Source: Rhodocyclales bacterium (GTDB lineage Bacteria; Pseudomonadota; Gammaproteobacteria; Burkholderiales; Rhodocyclaceae). Taken from it: a DNA stretch of 64,000 nucleotides. Below the pieces are notes generated by a model that saw only the letters and a list, made by a program, of their open reading frames with translations, was not told where the DNA came from and did not search any database. This document shows positions 16,343 through 25,680 of this stretch, one piece after another; positions within the stretch are counted from its first letter, which is position 1; every line of letters starts with the position of its first letter. The stretch lies in NCBI GenBank assembly GCA_026399435.1, contig JAPLQX010000019.1, positions 1 to 64,000 on the forward strand, in the 5' to 3' direction. The position numbers and the translations under genes were made by a program.

Positions 16343-18724
16343 ATGAAGAAAACGAAGTTTCAGCGCAGGCTAATGCCGACTTTATGTTCCGGCGAGAGGC
16401 CGGGACGGTATCCCTCGCGGACATCGGCGTTAAGCGGAGCGGCCGTAGCTAAAAATCTGCTTGCCGGTCTGATCTCTTCCCTGCTGGCCCATTCCGCGTT
16501 CGCGTTCGATGCGTTTCAGATCAACGACATTCGGGTCGAGGGCATTCAGCGTACCGAGGCGGGCACCGTGTTCTCGTACCTGCCGGTCAAGGTGGGCGAC
16601 ACCATGAACGACGAGAAGGCCGCGGCGGCGATCAAGGCATTGTTCGCCACCGGCTTCTTCAAGGATGTGCGCCTCGAGATCGACGGGCAGGTGCTGGTGG
16701 TGGTGCTGGAAGAGCGCCCGGCAATCGCCTCGCTCGAATTCACCGGCCTCAAGGCCTTCAAGCCGGAAGACCTGAAGAAGTCGCTGCGCGAAGTCGGTCT
16801 CGCCGAGTCGCGCATTTTCGACCGCGCCATGGTCGAACGGGCGGAACAGGAACTCAAGCGCCAGTATCTTGCACAGGGACATTATGCGGTCCAATTGACG
16901 ACGACCATCACGCCACTGGAACGCAATCGCGTCGGCGTGAATTTCGCCGTCGATGAAGGCGAGATCGCGAAGATCAGGCAGATCAACATCATCGGCGCCA
17001 GCGCCGTCAAGGAATCGGACTTGCTCGATCTGATGGTATTGCGCACCCCCGGCTGGCTGACGTGGTATACGAAGAACGATCAGTACTCGAAGCAGAAACT
17101 CTCCGGCGACCTCGAGACCCTTCGCTCCTATTACCTCGATCGCGGCTACCTCGAATTCAATATCGAGTCGACCCAGGTGTCGATTTCGCCGGACAAGCAG
17201 GACATCTACATTACCGTCAATCTCACCGAAGGTGAAAAGTACACAGTCTCGACGGTCAAGCTGGCAGGTCAGTTGTTGTTGCCCGAGGCCGAATTGACCA
17301 AGCTGGTGCAAGTCAAGCCCGGCGAGGTGTTCTCGCGCGAGAGGATGACCGAGACGACCAAGGCCATCAGCGAGCGTCTGGGCAACGAGGGCTATGCCTT
17401 TGCCAACGTCAATGCGGCGCCGGAACTGGACAAGGAGAAGCGCCAGGTGGCCTTCACCGTGTTCATCGATCCTGGACGCCGCGTATATGTGCGCCGCATC
17501 AATGTGACAGGCAACACGCGGACGCGTGATGAAGTCGTCCGCCGCGAAATGCGCCAGGCCGAATCCGGCTGGTACGACGGCGACAAGATCAACAAGTCGC
17601 GCACGCGGGTTGATCGGCTGGGCTATTTCGACGAGGTCACGGTGGAAACGCCGCCTGTCGCCGGAACGACCGACCAGGTCGACATGGAGGTCAAGGTCAA
17701 GGAGAAGCCGACCGGCAACATCCTGTTGGGGGCCGGTTTCTCCAGTGCGGAGAAATTCACGGTTTCAGGTTCGGTGCAGCAGCAGAATCTGTTCGGCAGC
17801 GGCAAGCACGTCGGCGTCCAGGTCAGCACCAGCAAGTCGAACAAGATCTATTCCCTGTCGCACACCGACCCCTATTTCACGGTCGATGGAATCAGTCAGG
17901 GGTTCGACGTCTACTACCGCAAAACCGACACCAGCACTCTCGCGGTGGGTGCCTTCGGCTCCAAGTCGGCAGGCGGCGGCGGGCGTTGGGGGCTTCCCAT
18001 CGCTGAAGATGATTACCTGAATTTTGGCTTCTCGTTCGACCACACCACACTTCAAGTCGATGCCAACAGTCCTGTCCGCTATCAGGACTATGTCACGCGT
18101 TTCGGCGCCACCGGCAATACCTGGCTGGGCACTGCCGGTTGGCAGAAGGATGGCCGCGACAGTCTGCTGGTGACCACCAGCGGTGCATACCGCCGCGCTG
18201 TTGTTGAACTTTCATTGCCTGGCAGCACGGCAACCTATGTCAGGGCGACCTATCAGCATCAGCACTATTTCCCGCTGGACCGCAAACTGACCCTGGCCTT
18301 GAACGGCGAGGTGGGCCTGGCCAAGTCTTACGGCAACAAGGACCTGCCTTTCTTCAAGAATTTTTACGCCGGCGGCATCGGTTCGGTGCGCGGTTTCGAT
18401 TCAAGTTCCCTGGGGCCTCGCGATGTCGCCACCAATGAAGCCCTTGGCGGTGACAAACGGCTGATCGGCAACGCCGAACTGCTGTTTCCCGTGCCGGGCA
18501 TGGGGCGCGACAATTCGATGCGCCTGAGTGTCTTCGCCGATGCGGGCAATGTCTGGGGCTACGACAGCAAGTTCAGTCTGGGCAGCCTCCGATACAGCGC
18601 CGGGGTTGCCCTGGCGTGGAATTCGCCGATGGGTCCGTTGAAGTTCTCCCTGGCCAATCCGTTCAACAAGAAAGCTGAAGACAAGGTGCAGCGTCTGCAG
18701 TTTCAGATGGGCTCGGTCTTTTGA
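16343..18724 (+). CDS. bamA: Outer membrane protein assembly factor BamA
   Basis: The 793-residue product is the Omp85 insertase. Order: signal peptide, five POTRA domains (from INDIRVEGIQRTEAGTVFSY to about residue 420), then a 16-strand barrel with the L6 motif VRGF (GGIGSVRGFDSSSLGPRD). The start is uncertain. ATG 16343 gives about 53 residues before the predicted cleavage (LLAHSAFA), against the usual 20-25. Residues about 13-27 of this leader are encoded by a dispersed hairpin repeat (16381-16420). ATG 16373 is another candidate. There is no clear Shine-Dalgarno before either. Confidence 0.95.
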   Translation: MKKTKFQRRLMPTLCSGERPGRYPSRTSALSGAAVAKNLLAGLISSLLAHSAFAFDAFQINDIRVEGIQRTEAGTVFSYLPVKVGDTMNDEKAAAAIKALFATGFFKDVRLEIDGQVLVVVLEERPAIASLEFTGLKAFKPEDLKKSLREVGLAESRIFDRAMVERAEQELKRQYLAQGHYAVQLTTTITPLERNRVGVNFAVDEGEIAKIRQINIIGASAVKESDLLDLMVLRTPGWLTWYTKNDQYSKQKLSGDLETLRSYYLDRGYLEFNIESTQVSISPDKQDIYITVNLTEGEKYTVSTVKLAGQLLLPEAELTKLVQVKPGEVFSRERMTETTKAISERLGNEGYAFANVNAAPELDKEKRQVAFTVFIDPGRRVYVRRINVTGNTRTRDEVVRREMRQAESGWYDGDKINKSRTRVDRLGYFDEVTVETPPVAGTTDQVDMEVKVKEKPTGNILLGAGFSSAEKFTVSGSVQQQNLFGSGKHVGVQVSTSKSNKIYSLSHTDPYFTVDGISQGFDVYYRKTDTSTLAVGAFGSKSAGGGGRWGLPIAEDDYLNFGFSFDHTTLQVDANSPVRYQDYVTRFGATGNTWLGTAGWQKDGRDSLLVTTSGAYRRAVVELSLPGSTATYVRATYQHQHYFPLDRKLTLALNGEVGLAKSYGNKDLPFFKNFYAGGIGSVRGFDSSSLGPRDVATNEALGGDKRLIGNAELLFPVPGMGRDNSMRLSVFADAGNVWGYDSKFSLGSLRYSAGVALAWNSPMGPLKFSLANPFNKKAEDKVQRLQFQMGSVF
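16381..16420 (+). repeat. GGGACGGTATCC-family hairpin repeat, copy 1 (inside bamA 5' end)
   Basis: The copy has TTTATGTTCCGGC, then GCCGGGACGGTATCCC and TCGCGG. CCGGC and GCCGG form the hairpin. It aligns with copies at 24071-24118 and 45943-45982 (both reversed) and 48521-48567. This copy is translated as part of the BamA leader. Confidence 0.7.
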
Positions 18725-18748
18725 TCCGCTCCTTATAGTGAGAGAGTT

Positions 18749-19249
18749 ATGCTGAAAAAATACATTCTTGCCGGTGTTGCCCTGTTGTCATTTTCTGCCG
18801 GAGTCATGGCGGAGAGCAGGATCGGCTTCGTCAATAGCCAGAAGATACTGAATGACGCCCCGCAGGCAGCCCGCGCGAAGAAGAAGATCGAAAAGGATTT
18901 TGAAAAGCGCGATCAGGATTTGCAGCGCATCGCCAAGCAGCTGCAGGGGATGCAGGAGAACCTCGACAAGAACGCGGTCACCATGGCCGAGAGCGAGCGT
19001 CGCACCAAGGAGCGCGAATTCGCCGATCTCAACCGCGATTTCCAGCGCAAGCAGCGCGAGTTCCGCGAGGATCTGAGTCAGCGGCAGAACGAGGAAATGG
19101 CAGCGATTTTCGAACGCGTGAACAAGATCATCAGGCAGATCGCCGAAGCCGAGAAATACGACATCATTTTCCAGGAAGCGGTCTACGCCAACCCGCGCAT
19201 CGACATCACCGACAAGGTGATCAAGGCGTTGGGCGACGGCACCAAGTAA
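18749..19249 (+). CDS. skp: Periplasmic chaperone Skp (OmpH family)
   Basis: The 166-residue product has a clear signal peptide (MLKKYILAGVALLSFSAGVM, cleavage near MAES). Mature Skp begins RIGFVNSQKILNDAPQA and continues as a long charged coiled coil (KKIEKDFEKRDQDLQRIAKQ), the tentacles of the trimer. It holds unfolded outer membrane proteins for BamA, encoded just upstream. Length and gene order are as expected. Confidence 0.95.
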   Translation: MLKKYILAGVALLSFSAGVMAESRIGFVNSQKILNDAPQAARAKKKIEKDFEKRDQDLQRIAKQLQGMQENLDKNAVTMAESERRTKEREFADLNRDFQRKQREFREDLSQRQNEEMAAIFERVNKIIRQIAEAEKYDIIFQEAVYANPRIDITDKVIKALGDGTK

Positions 19250-19255
19250 GACGCC

Positions 19256-20287
19256 TTGGCCGTGGTGCTGCGGCTCGACCAGATCGTCGCGCGGTTCGGC
19301 GGAGAAATAGTCGGCGCTGGCGATACGGCGATTGAGCGGATAGGCACGCTGGAAAACGCCGGACCCGGCGAACTGGCCTTCCTCGCCAACCCGAAGTACC
19401 GCCACCAATTGGCGACAACCCGTGCCGCGGCCGTGATCATGGCGCCGCCCGCGGTGGAGGGACCGGTCGCCGCGATTCTGACGCCGCAGCCCTATCTCTA
19501 TTACGCGAGAGTGGCGCAGTGGCTCAATCCACTGCCCGTGCCTGTCCCCGGCATTCATCCAAGTGCGGTGGTCGAAGGGGCGGTGGCCCCCAGCGCCAGC
19601 ATCGGACCCAATGTCTGGATCGGGCCCGCTGCCAGGATCGGCGCTGATGTCGTGATCGCAGCCAACTGCAGCATTGGCGCCGGGGTCGAGATCGGCGCCG
19701 GCAGCCGTCTCGCCGCCAACGTGGCGATCTATTCCGGCAGTCGTCTCGGTGCGCGCTGCCTGGTTCATTCCGGGGCGGTCATCGGTGCCGATGGCTTCGG
19801 TTTCGCGCGCGAAGCGGACGGTGCCTGGGTCAAAATTCCGCAGGTTGGGCGGGTGCTGATCGGAGACGATGTCGAGATCGGTGCCGGAACGACGATTGAT
19901 CGTGGTGCATTGGGCGACACGGTGATTGCCGATGGCGTCAAGCTCGACAACCAGATACAGGTTGGCCACAACGTGCGGATCGGCGTCCATACGGCAATGG
20001 CCGGCTGCGTCGGCATCGCCGGCAGCGCCGTGATCGGCGCGCGGTGCACGGTGGGTGGTGGCGCGGTGATCCTCGGCCACCTGCAGATTGCCGATGACGT
20101 CGATGTGGCAGCCGGCACGCTGGTGGCGAAATCGATCCGGAACGCGGGTAGCTTTAGCGGCGCGGTGCCCTTTCTCGAACATGGCGACTGGCTCAAAAAT
20201 TTCTCGCGGCTGCGTCATCTTGATGCGATGGCCGATAAAATCCGTGCCCTCGAACAGCGGCTTGCCGCACTGGAGAAGAAATCATGA
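19256..20287 (+). CDS. lpxD: UDP-3-O-(3-hydroxyacyl)glucosamine N-acyltransferase
   Basis: The 343-residue acyltransferase adds the second 3-hydroxyacyl chain in lipid A synthesis. An N-terminal uridine-binding domain ([20 protein letters not shown]) is followed by many left-handed beta-helix hexapeptides ([20 protein letters not shown]). The catalytic His is in [13 protein letters not shown]. Translation appears to start at TTG 19256; GTG 19262 is an alternative. The 3' end overlaps fabZ by 4 nt. Confidence 0.96.
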   Translation: MAVVLRLDQIVARFGGEIVGAGDTAIERIGTLENAGPGELAFLANPKYRHQLATTRAAAVIMAPPAVEGPVAAILTPQPYLYYARVAQWLNPLPVPVPGIHPSAVVEGAVAPSASIGPNVWIGPAARIGADVVIAANCSIGAGVEIGAGSRLAANVAIYSGSRLGARCLVHSGAVIGADGFGFAREADGAWVKIPQVGRVLIGDDVEIGAGTTIDRGALGDTVIADGVKLDNQIQVGHNVRIGVHTAMAGCVGIAGSAVIGARCTVGGGAVILGHLQIADDVDVAAGTLVAKSIRNAGSFSGAVPFLEHGDWLKNFSRLRHLDAMADKIRALEQRLAALEKKS

Positions 20288-20760
20288 GCGAAACAGGCGC
20301 AAGCGGGGCAATTGACTCCCGCATGGATATCCACGAAATTCTGAACTACCTGCCGCATCGCTACCCGTTCCTCCTGGTCGATCGCGTGCTGGAAGTGGTG
20401 CCCGGTGAGCGGATTACCGCGCTGAAGAATGTCAGCATGAATGAGCCTTTTTTCCCCGGCCACTACCCGCATCATCCGGTGATGCCCGGCGTATTGGTGG
20501 TCGAGGCGATGGCGCAGACGGCGGCGATTCTCTCCTTCAAGACCATGGACAGCAAGCCCGACGACAAGTCGGTGTACTACTTCGTCGGCATCGACAATGC
20601 GCGCTTCAAGAAGCCGGTCGGCCCCGGCGATCAACTGGTGATCGAGGTCACGCTCGCCGCCAACAAGCGCGGCATCTGGAAGTTTTCAGCGACAGCGAAG
20701 GTGGATGGCCAGGTAGCTGCCGAAGCCGACCTGATCTGCGCCGTTCGGCCCACACCCTGA
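20284..20760 (+). CDS. fabZ: (3R)-hydroxyacyl-ACP dehydratase FabZ
   Basis: The 158-residue hot-dog-fold enzyme dehydrates 3-hydroxyacyl-ACP in fatty acid elongation. The catalytic His and Glu are visible in [23 protein letters not shown]: His within GHYPHHP, and Glu in VVEAMAQ. The N-terminal 12 residues ([12 protein letters not shown]) extend the usual start [23 protein letters not shown] 20323 would give the shorter form. It competes with LpxA for 3-hydroxymyristoyl-ACP, and the genes overlap by one base. Confidence 0.97.
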   Translation: MSETGASGAIDSRMDIHEILNYLPHRYPFLLVDRVLEVVPGERITALKNVSMNEPFFPGHYPHHPVMPGVLVVEAMAQTAAILSFKTMDSKPDDKSVYYFVGIDNARFKKPVGPGDQLVIEVTLAANKRGIWKFSATAKVDGQVAAEADLICAVRPTP

Positions 20761-21533
20761 TGAGCGTCCATTCCACGGCCATCGTCCATCCCGCGGCGAG
20801 GCTCGGCAAGGGCGTCGTCGTCGGCGCCTATTCGATTGTCGGCGAGCATGTCGAGATCGGCGATCACACCGTGATCGGGCCCCACGTCGTCGTCTCCGGT
20901 CATACCCGGATCGGCTGCGATAATCGCATCTTCCAGTTCTGTTCCATCGGCGAAGAGCCGCAGGACAAGAAGTATGCGGGCGAGCCGACGCGGCTGGAAA
21001 TCGGCGACCGCAACACCATTCGCGAGTTCTGCACCTTCAACTGCGGCACGGCGCAGGATGCCGGCGTCACCCGTCTCGGCAATGACAACTGGATCATGGC
21101 CTACGTCCATCTGGCGCATGACTGTCAGGTGGGCAATCAGACCATTTTCGCCAATAATGCGCAGCTTGCCGGTCATGTGCAGGTCGGCGACTGGGCCATT
21201 CTCGGCGGATTCACGGTGGTGCATCAGTTCGTCCGCATCGGCGCCCACAGCATTACCGCGATGGGCACCATTCTGCTCCAGGACCTGCCGCCTTATGTCA
21301 TGGCCGCCGGCAATCCGGCCGCGCCGCGCAGCATCAATGCCGAGGGCCTCAAGCGGCGCGGTTTTTCTGCCGCTGCGGTGACCGCAGTGAAGCGAGCCTA
21401 CAAAACCCTGTACAAGAGCGGCATGAAGCTCGATGAGGCGCACGAAAGCATTGCCGCGGAGTCCGCCGCGATACCGGAGCTGGCCTTGCTCGCCGGTTTT
21501 CTTGCCACGCCCGGACGCGGGATCATTCGCTGA
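20760..21533 (+). CDS. lpxA: UDP-N-acetylglucosamine acyltransferase
   Basis: The 257-residue first enzyme of lipid A synthesis. Its left-handed beta-helix starts at [20 protein letters not shown]. The catalytic His lies in [12 protein letters not shown], with the conserved [15 protein letters not shown] after it. The C-terminal helical domain ends in the variable region. ATG overlaps the fabZ stop by one base, and the stop overlaps the lpxB start by one base, so expression is tightly coupled. Confidence 0.98.
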   Translation: MSVHSTAIVHPAARLGKGVVVGAYSIVGEHVEIGDHTVIGPHVVVSGHTRIGCDNRIFQFCSIGEEPQDKKYAGEPTRLEIGDRNTIREFCTFNCGTAQDAGVTRLGNDNWIMAYVHLAHDCQVGNQTIFANNAQLAGHVQVGDWAILGGFTVVHQFVRIGAHSITAMGTILLQDLPPYVMAAGNPAAPRSINAEGLKRRGFSAAAVTAVKRAYKTLYKSGMKLDEAHESIAAESAAIPELALLAGFLATPGRGIIR

Positions 21534-22675
21534 TGGTACGGATTGCAATGGTCGCCGGCGAAGCCTCCAGCGACCAGCTTGCCGCGCATCTGATTACCTC
21601 ACTGAAGCAGCATTTGCCGGATGCGCAGTTCTACGGCATCGGCGGACCGAAGATGCAGCGCGAGGGCTTCGATTCGCTCTGGCCGGCGGATATGCTGGCG
21701 GTACGCGGCTATGCAGAAGTGCTGCGTCATTACCGGGCGATCACCGGCATGCGACGCCAGTTGCTGCACCGCCTGCTGAAAGACCGGCCGGATGTCTTTA
21801 TCGGCGTCGACGGTTCGGATTTCAATCTCTGGCTGGAAAAGCGCCTCAAGCATCGCGGAATTCCAACCATCCACTTCGTCAGTCCGTCGATCTGGGCCTG
21901 GCGCAGGAACCGGATGCACAAGATCGTCCAGGCGGTAAGCCATATTCTTGCTCTCTACCCCTTCGAACCGGAGCTGTACCAAGGCACGGCAGTCAAGTGC
22001 AGCTATGTCGGCCATCCGCTGGCCGATGTGATCCCGCTCGAAATCGATCAGCGCCAGGCGCGCGAGCGGCTCGGCGTGCCGCAGGACCAACCGGTGATCG
22101 CGCTGCTGCCGGGCAGCCGCCAGTCCGAGTTGCATTTCATGGCCGAGACTTTTGTCGAGACTGCCAAGCTGCTGCTGGTGCGCTATCCGAAATTGCAGTT
22201 CCTCGTCCCGCTTGTTTCGCGGGAAACACGGCTGCAATTCGAAACTGCCTTGTGGAAACTGAAAGCCGACGAGTTGCCCTTCACCCTGATGTTCGGCCAT
22301 GCCGCGGAAGCCGTCGCGGCCAGCGATGCCGTGCTGGTCGCCAGCGGCACCGCGACGCTGGAGACCGCGCTGGTCGGCCGGCCCATGGTGATCGCCTACA
22401 AGATGTCGCCATGGTCATGGCGGCTGATGCGCGGCATGCGCTATCTGCCCTGGGTCGGACTGCCCAATATTCTGGCGGGTCGCTATGTCGTGCCCGAATT
22501 CCTGCAGGACGAGGCAACGCCGGAGAACCTTGCCCAGGCATTGGGCAACCTGCTGGTCGACCGTCAGGCACGCGCCGCCATCGCTCGCGTCTTCGACGGC
22601 ATCCATCGCCTGCTGCGCCAGAATACCGCGCAGAAGGCCGCCGATGCGGTGCTGCCTTACCTGCAGAAAGCATGA
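21533..22675 (+). CDS. lpxB: Lipid-A-disaccharide synthase
   Basis: The 380-residue GT19 glycosyltransferase condenses UDP-2,3-diacylglucosamine with lipid X. Signature segments: [66 protein letters not shown] and [13 protein letters not shown]. Peripheral inner-membrane enzyme. It overlaps lpxA at the start and rnhB at the end by 1-4 nt. Confidence 0.98.
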   Translation: MVRIAMVAGEASSDQLAAHLITSLKQHLPDAQFYGIGGPKMQREGFDSLWPADMLAVRGYAEVLRHYRAITGMRRQLLHRLLKDRPDVFIGVDGSDFNLWLEKRLKHRGIPTIHFVSPSIWAWRRNRMHKIVQAVSHILALYPFEPELYQGTAVKCSYVGHPLADVIPLEIDQRQARERLGVPQDQPVIALLPGSRQSELHFMAETFVETAKLLLVRYPKLQFLVPLVSRETRLQFETALWKLKADELPFTLMFGHAAEAVAASDAVLVASGTATLETALVGRPMVIAYKMSPWSWRLMRGMRYLPWVGLPNILAGRYVVPEFLQDEATPENLAQALGNLLVDRQARAAIARVFDGIHRLLRQNTAQKAADAVLPYLQKA

Positions 22676-23256
22676 TGCATTGGGTCTGCGGTGTTGACGA
22701 AGCCGGACGCGGACCGCTGGCGGGACCGGTATATGCGGCCGCCGTGATCCTCGATCCGGTGCGACCGATCGAAGGCTTGGCCGACTCCAAGAAACTCTCC
22801 GAACGCAGGCGCGAATACCTCGCCCTGGAAATCCGCGACAAGGCGCTGGCCTTCGGCATTGCCTGGGCATCGGTGGAGGAGATCGACAGCATCAACATCC
22901 TGCAGGCCACGCTGCTGGCCATGCGTCGCGCTGTGGAAGCCTTGCTGGTGCAGCCGGGCGAGGCGCTTATCGATGGCAACCGCTGCCCGCTGCTGGCGAT
23001 GCCGGCGCGTGCCATCATCGGCGGCGATGCGACGGAGCCGGCAATTTCGGCCGCATCGATTCTCGCCAAGACGGCACGCGATGCGGAGATGCGACGCATC
23101 CATGAGGCGTTTCCGCAGTATGCGTTGGATCGCCACAAGGGCTATGACACGGTGGCGCACCGCGCCGCGCTGGCGCTGCACGGCCCCGCCTTTTTCCATC
23201 GCAAGAGCTTCGCGCCGGTGCGGGCGCTGCTCGATCGCCGGATGGACGAACCATGA
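22672..23256 (+). CDS. rnhB: Ribonuclease HII
   Basis: The 194-residue enzyme nicks RNA-DNA hybrids and excises misincorporated ribonucleotides. Catalytic D-E pair in [20 protein letters not shown]; further acidic residues are in ALIDGNR and [11 protein letters not shown]. Two tandem ATGs (22672 and 22675) are possible. The open frame extends far upstream over lpxB but that part is a shadow. Position behind lpxB is standard for proteobacteria. Confidence 0.97.
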   Translation: MMHWVCGVDEAGRGPLAGPVYAAAVILDPVRPIEGLADSKKLSERRREYLALEIRDKALAFGIAWASVEEIDSINILQATLLAMRRAVEALLVQPGEALIDGNRCPLLAMPARAIIGGDATEPAISAASILAKTARDAEMRRIHEAFPQYALDRHKGYDTVAHRAALALHGPAFFHRKSFAPVRALLDRRMDEP

Positions 23257-23298
23257 CCCACTCGCGCACCCGCGCAAGCGACGGATAGGCGGCGTCGG

Positions 23299-24120
23299 AT
23301 GAGCGATCCCCGCCTTATTACCTCGCGCGACAATCCAAGCTTCAAGGTGCTGCGTGCAGTGGTCGATGATCCACGCCGGCAGGGTCGCGCTTGGCTTGAC
23401 GGGATTCATCTGGTGACGACCTGTCTGGCCCGCGGCGTCGGCGTCAGGCAACTCTTGGTTAGCGAGAGCGGGCAGCGCAATGCGGAGATTGCCGCCCTGC
23501 TGCAAGCGGCAGCGGGCGTCGATTGCGTGATCCTGCGGGACAGCCTGTTCCGCGAGATTTCCGGGCTGGGCAGTCCGACAGGGGTTGCCGCGGTAATCGA
23601 CATACCGCCGGCGCCTGCAGGCGGCATCGCGGGCGATGCGGTATTGCTCGATGCTGTGCAGGATGCCGGCAATGTCGGCGCCATTCTGCGCACCGCCGCC
23701 GCTGCTGGCGTGCGCGATGTGCTACTGGGTCCCGGCTGCGCCGGGGCCTGGTCGCCGCGCGTGTTGCGCGCCGGCCAGGGAGCGCATTTCTCGCTGGAAA
23801 TTCGCGAGCAGGTCGATCTGGTTGCAGCACTGGCCGCATGCCCGGCGATTTCGATCGCGACCGTAGCGCGCGGTGGTGCGAGTCTCTACGAAAGTGATCT
23901 CACCGGGCCGATCCTCTGGCTGGTGGGCAACGAAGGCGCGGGGCTTTCGCCGGATCTTGTCGCTGCGGCTAAAGTACGCATCACCATCCCGCTTGCGAGC
24001 GGTACCGAATCGCTAAACGTCGCCGCTGCAACCGCTGTGTGCCTGTTCGAAGCGAGTCGTCAGCGGCAAATCCCACCGGGGGATACCGTCCCCGGCCGGA
24101 GCCGGGGACATAAGAAATAA
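23299..24120 (+). CDS. TrmH/SpoU-family RNA 2'-O-methyltransferase
   Basis: The 273-residue SPOUT methyltransferase has an N-terminal substrate-binding domain (ITSRDNPSFKVLRAVVDD) and the knotted SAM domain with three motifs: LDAVQDAGNVGAILRTAAAA, LWLVGNEGAGLSPDL and IPLASGTESLNVAAATAVCL. The target (rRNA or tRNA ribose) cannot be read from the sequence; the RlmB-like subgroup is likely. The last 16 residues (IPPGDTVPGRSRGHKK) are encoded by a dispersed hairpin repeat and are therefore an acquired tail. It lies behind rnhB. Confidence 0.93.
   Translation: MSDPRLITSRDNPSFKVLRAVVDDPRRQGRAWLDGIHLVTTCLARGVGVRQLLVSESGQRNAEIAALLQAAAGVDCVILRDSLFREISGLGSPTGVAAVIDIPPAPAGGIAGDAVLLDAVQDAGNVGAILRTAAAAGVRDVLLGPGCAGAWSPRVLRAGQGAHFSLEIREQVDLVAALAACPAISIATVARGGASLYESDLTGPILWLVGNEGAGLSPDLVAAAKVRITIPLASGTESLNVAAATAVCLFEASRQRQIPPGDTVPGRSRGHKK
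24071..24118 (-). repeat. GGGACGGTATCC-family hairpin repeat, copy 2 (3' end of spoU gene)
   Basis: Read on the minus strand it gives TTATGTCCCCGGC, then GCCGGGGACGGTATCCCCC and GGTGGGAT, closely matching copy 4 at 48521-48567. CCCCGGC and GCCGGGG form a stable hairpin. Here the repeat supplies the methyltransferase C-terminus and its stop codon. Confidence 0.8.
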
Positions 24121-24141
24121 GGCCCGCGCGAGGCGGGCCTT
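24119..24141. terminator. Bidirectional rho-independent terminator
   Basis: AAGGCCCGC, loop GCGAG, GCGGGCCTT: a perfect 9-bp stem between the convergent methyltransferase and hupB genes. The flanking A and T bases serve both strands, although the T-tracts are short. Confidence 0.75.
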
Positions 24142-24164
24142 AAGGAGACACGAAGCGCTGATGC

Positions 24165-24461
24165 TTACTTCTTCTTGGCAGCCTTCTTGCCGGCAACGGC
24201 AGCCTTGAAGGTGGCGCCGGCCGTGAAGCGCGGCACAGTCGTAGCAGCGATCTTGAGTTCCTTGCCGGTTTGCGGGTTGCGGCCAACGCGCGCGGCGCGC
24301 TTCGATGATTTGAAGCTACCGAATCCAATCAGGGTAACGGTGTCACCCTTCGACACGGTTTTGACGATGGCAGCGATCATGGCAGACAGTGCCTTTTCGG
24401 CAGCGGCCTTGCTGATGTCGGCTTCCTTGGCGGTGATTTCGATCAGTTCAGACTTGTTCAT
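24165..24461 (-). CDS. hupB: HU-family nucleoid protein
   Basis: The 98-residue DNA-bending protein opens MNKSELIEITAKEADISKAA. The DNA-arm signature is GFGSFKSSKRAARVGRNPQTG. It ends in an Ala/Lys tail (AAVAGKKAAKKK) that extends slightly past the usual 90 residues, a feature seen in several betaproteobacterial HU proteins. GAGGTCAC precedes the ATG. It is monocistronic and convergent with the methyltransferase gene. Confidence 0.96.
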   Translation of the reverse strand: MNKSELIEITAKEADISKAAAEKALSAMIAAIVKTVSKGDTVTLIGFGSFKSSKRAARVGRNPQTGKELKIAATTVPRFTAGATFKAAVAGKKAAKKK

Positions 24462-24792
24462 GTGTGACCTCGTGGGAGTGATGGTGGTAGTAGCGGGTTG
24501 AATTCTATGCGAATGCTAACTCAGTGTGACAAACAATTCTTTGCGCGGGTCAAGTTTTTGAAAATTGTATCAATCTTGCAGCGGGTCGTGTTCGGATGAT
24601 GCGCCGTTGCCGCCCGAATCTTGTCGTGACCCTGAATGCTCGCATAATCTCGTGCATCGGGAAAGGCGTACAAGGCAAAGGCGATAAAATATTCTTTTTG
24701 ACAGGTAAGCTGGCCATTGCGGCCGGATTCGCCCGGTTCCGCCTGGCGGCCTATCAATTGGCGGCGGCAGTCAACAAAAGGATGTGAAGGCA
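24462..24792. other. 331-bp intergenic region upstream of hupB
   Basis: AT-richer than its surroundings. On the minus strand TTGACC (near 24548-24553) and a later TTGTCA with TAGAAT are possible promoter elements for hupB, but the spacings are not ideal, so I do not fix a promoter. No convincing gene is visible on the plus strand before the NfeD fragment. Confidence 0.4.
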
Positions 24793-24972
24793 ATGGAACT
24801 TGCTTGGTGGCACTGGAGGGTTCCCGGTTGCGGGCTGAGTCTTCTGGAACTCGTCGTCCCCAGCTTCATCATCATCTGGTTCGGCCTCGGCGTGCTCTTG
24901 GTGGGCGTGGTCATGCTGGTGGCCCCGGGCCTCGCCTTCAGCGCGCAGATCACGCTGGCCGGCGACTCCTGA
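24793..24972 (+). pseudogene. NfeD-family N-terminal remnant
   Basis: The frame encodes 59 residues opening MELAWWHWRVPGCGLSLLEL and ending in ALAFSAQITLAGDS-type sequence before a stop. WHW near the start, then VVPSFIIIWFGLGVLLVGVV, is the characteristic first half of short NfeD proteins, which normally continue through more membrane helices into an OB-fold domain (about 140 residues). Here the frame stops and tsaB begins 18 nt later, so the second half is missing. It is probably a deletion remnant; a functional micro-membrane protein cannot be excluded. GTG 24784 is an alternative start. Confidence 0.65.
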
Positions 24973-24990
24973 TACCCCGGTATTTTCCCC

Positions 24991-25680
24991 ATGCGCTTGT
25001 TGGCTTTCGAGACCGCGACGCGGCGTCTGTCGGTTGCACTGTGGCAGGACGGCGTGACTATCGAGCGCGCCGAAGAAGTGCCCAACGGCGGCTCCGAGCG
25101 TCTGTTGCCGTGGACGCACGAGTTGCTGGCCGAGGCCGGCCTGACGCTGGCGCAGATCGACGGCATTGCCTTCGGCGCCGGCCCCGGCGGCTTTACCGGG
25201 TTGCGCCTGGCCTGCGGGGTGGCGCAGGGATTGGCCTATGGCCTCGATCGTCCGGTGGTGCCGGTGTCGACCCTGGAAGCGCTGGCATTGGCGTCCGGCA
25301 AGCGCGAGGTCTGGGCCTGCCTCGATGCGCGCATGAACGAGGTGTATAGCGCGGCCTATCTGGTCGAAGGGGATGCGGTGCGGCAAGTTTCGGCTCCCGT
25401 GTGCCTGCCGCCCGCCGTGGTGCCGGCGCCGACTCTCGCCGGCGTCTGGGGAGTGGGCGACGGCTTTGCGGCCTACGGTGACTTGCTGATCGCCGGAAAG
25501 CGCGATCTCGCGGGGGTGCGTGCGGATGTGTTTCCGACCGCCGCCGCCGTGCTGCGCCTCGCCGCGCCCGCATTTGCGCGCGGCGAAGGAGTTCCGGCCG
25601 CGCAGGCACAGCCCATCTATGTGCGCGACAAGGTGGCCTTGACCACGGCCGAGCGGATCGCGCGCGGCGGGGCGAAATAG
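24991..25680 (+). CDS. tsaB: tRNA threonylcarbamoyladenosine biosynthesis protein TsaB
   Basis: The 229-residue ASKHA-fold partner of TsaD in making t6A37 of tRNA. Motifs: MRLLAFETATRRLSVALWQD, and IAFGAGPGGFTGLRLACGVA with the Gly-rich loop. It also holds VYSAAYLVEGDAVRQVS typical of the C-terminal lobe. One copy of the GCGCCGACTC 10-mer lies inside (25426-25435). It overlaps rimI by one base, the usual tsaB-rimI pair. Confidence 0.95.
   Translation: MRLLAFETATRRLSVALWQDGVTIERAEEVPNGGSERLLPWTHELLAEAGLTLAQIDGIAFGAGPGGFTGLRLACGVAQGLAYGLDRPVVPVSTLEALALASGKREVWACLDARMNEVYSAAYLVEGDAVRQVSAPVCLPPAVVPAPTLAGVWGVGDGFAAYGDLLIAGKRDLAGVRADVFPTAAAVLRLAAPAFARGEGVPAAQAQPIYVRDKVALTTAERIARGGAK

Noticed and set aside
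21433-22671. An N-terminal extension of rnhB by over 400 codons
   Set aside because: The extension runs through lpxB in another frame and is Arg-rich shadow; RNase HII homology begins at 22672.
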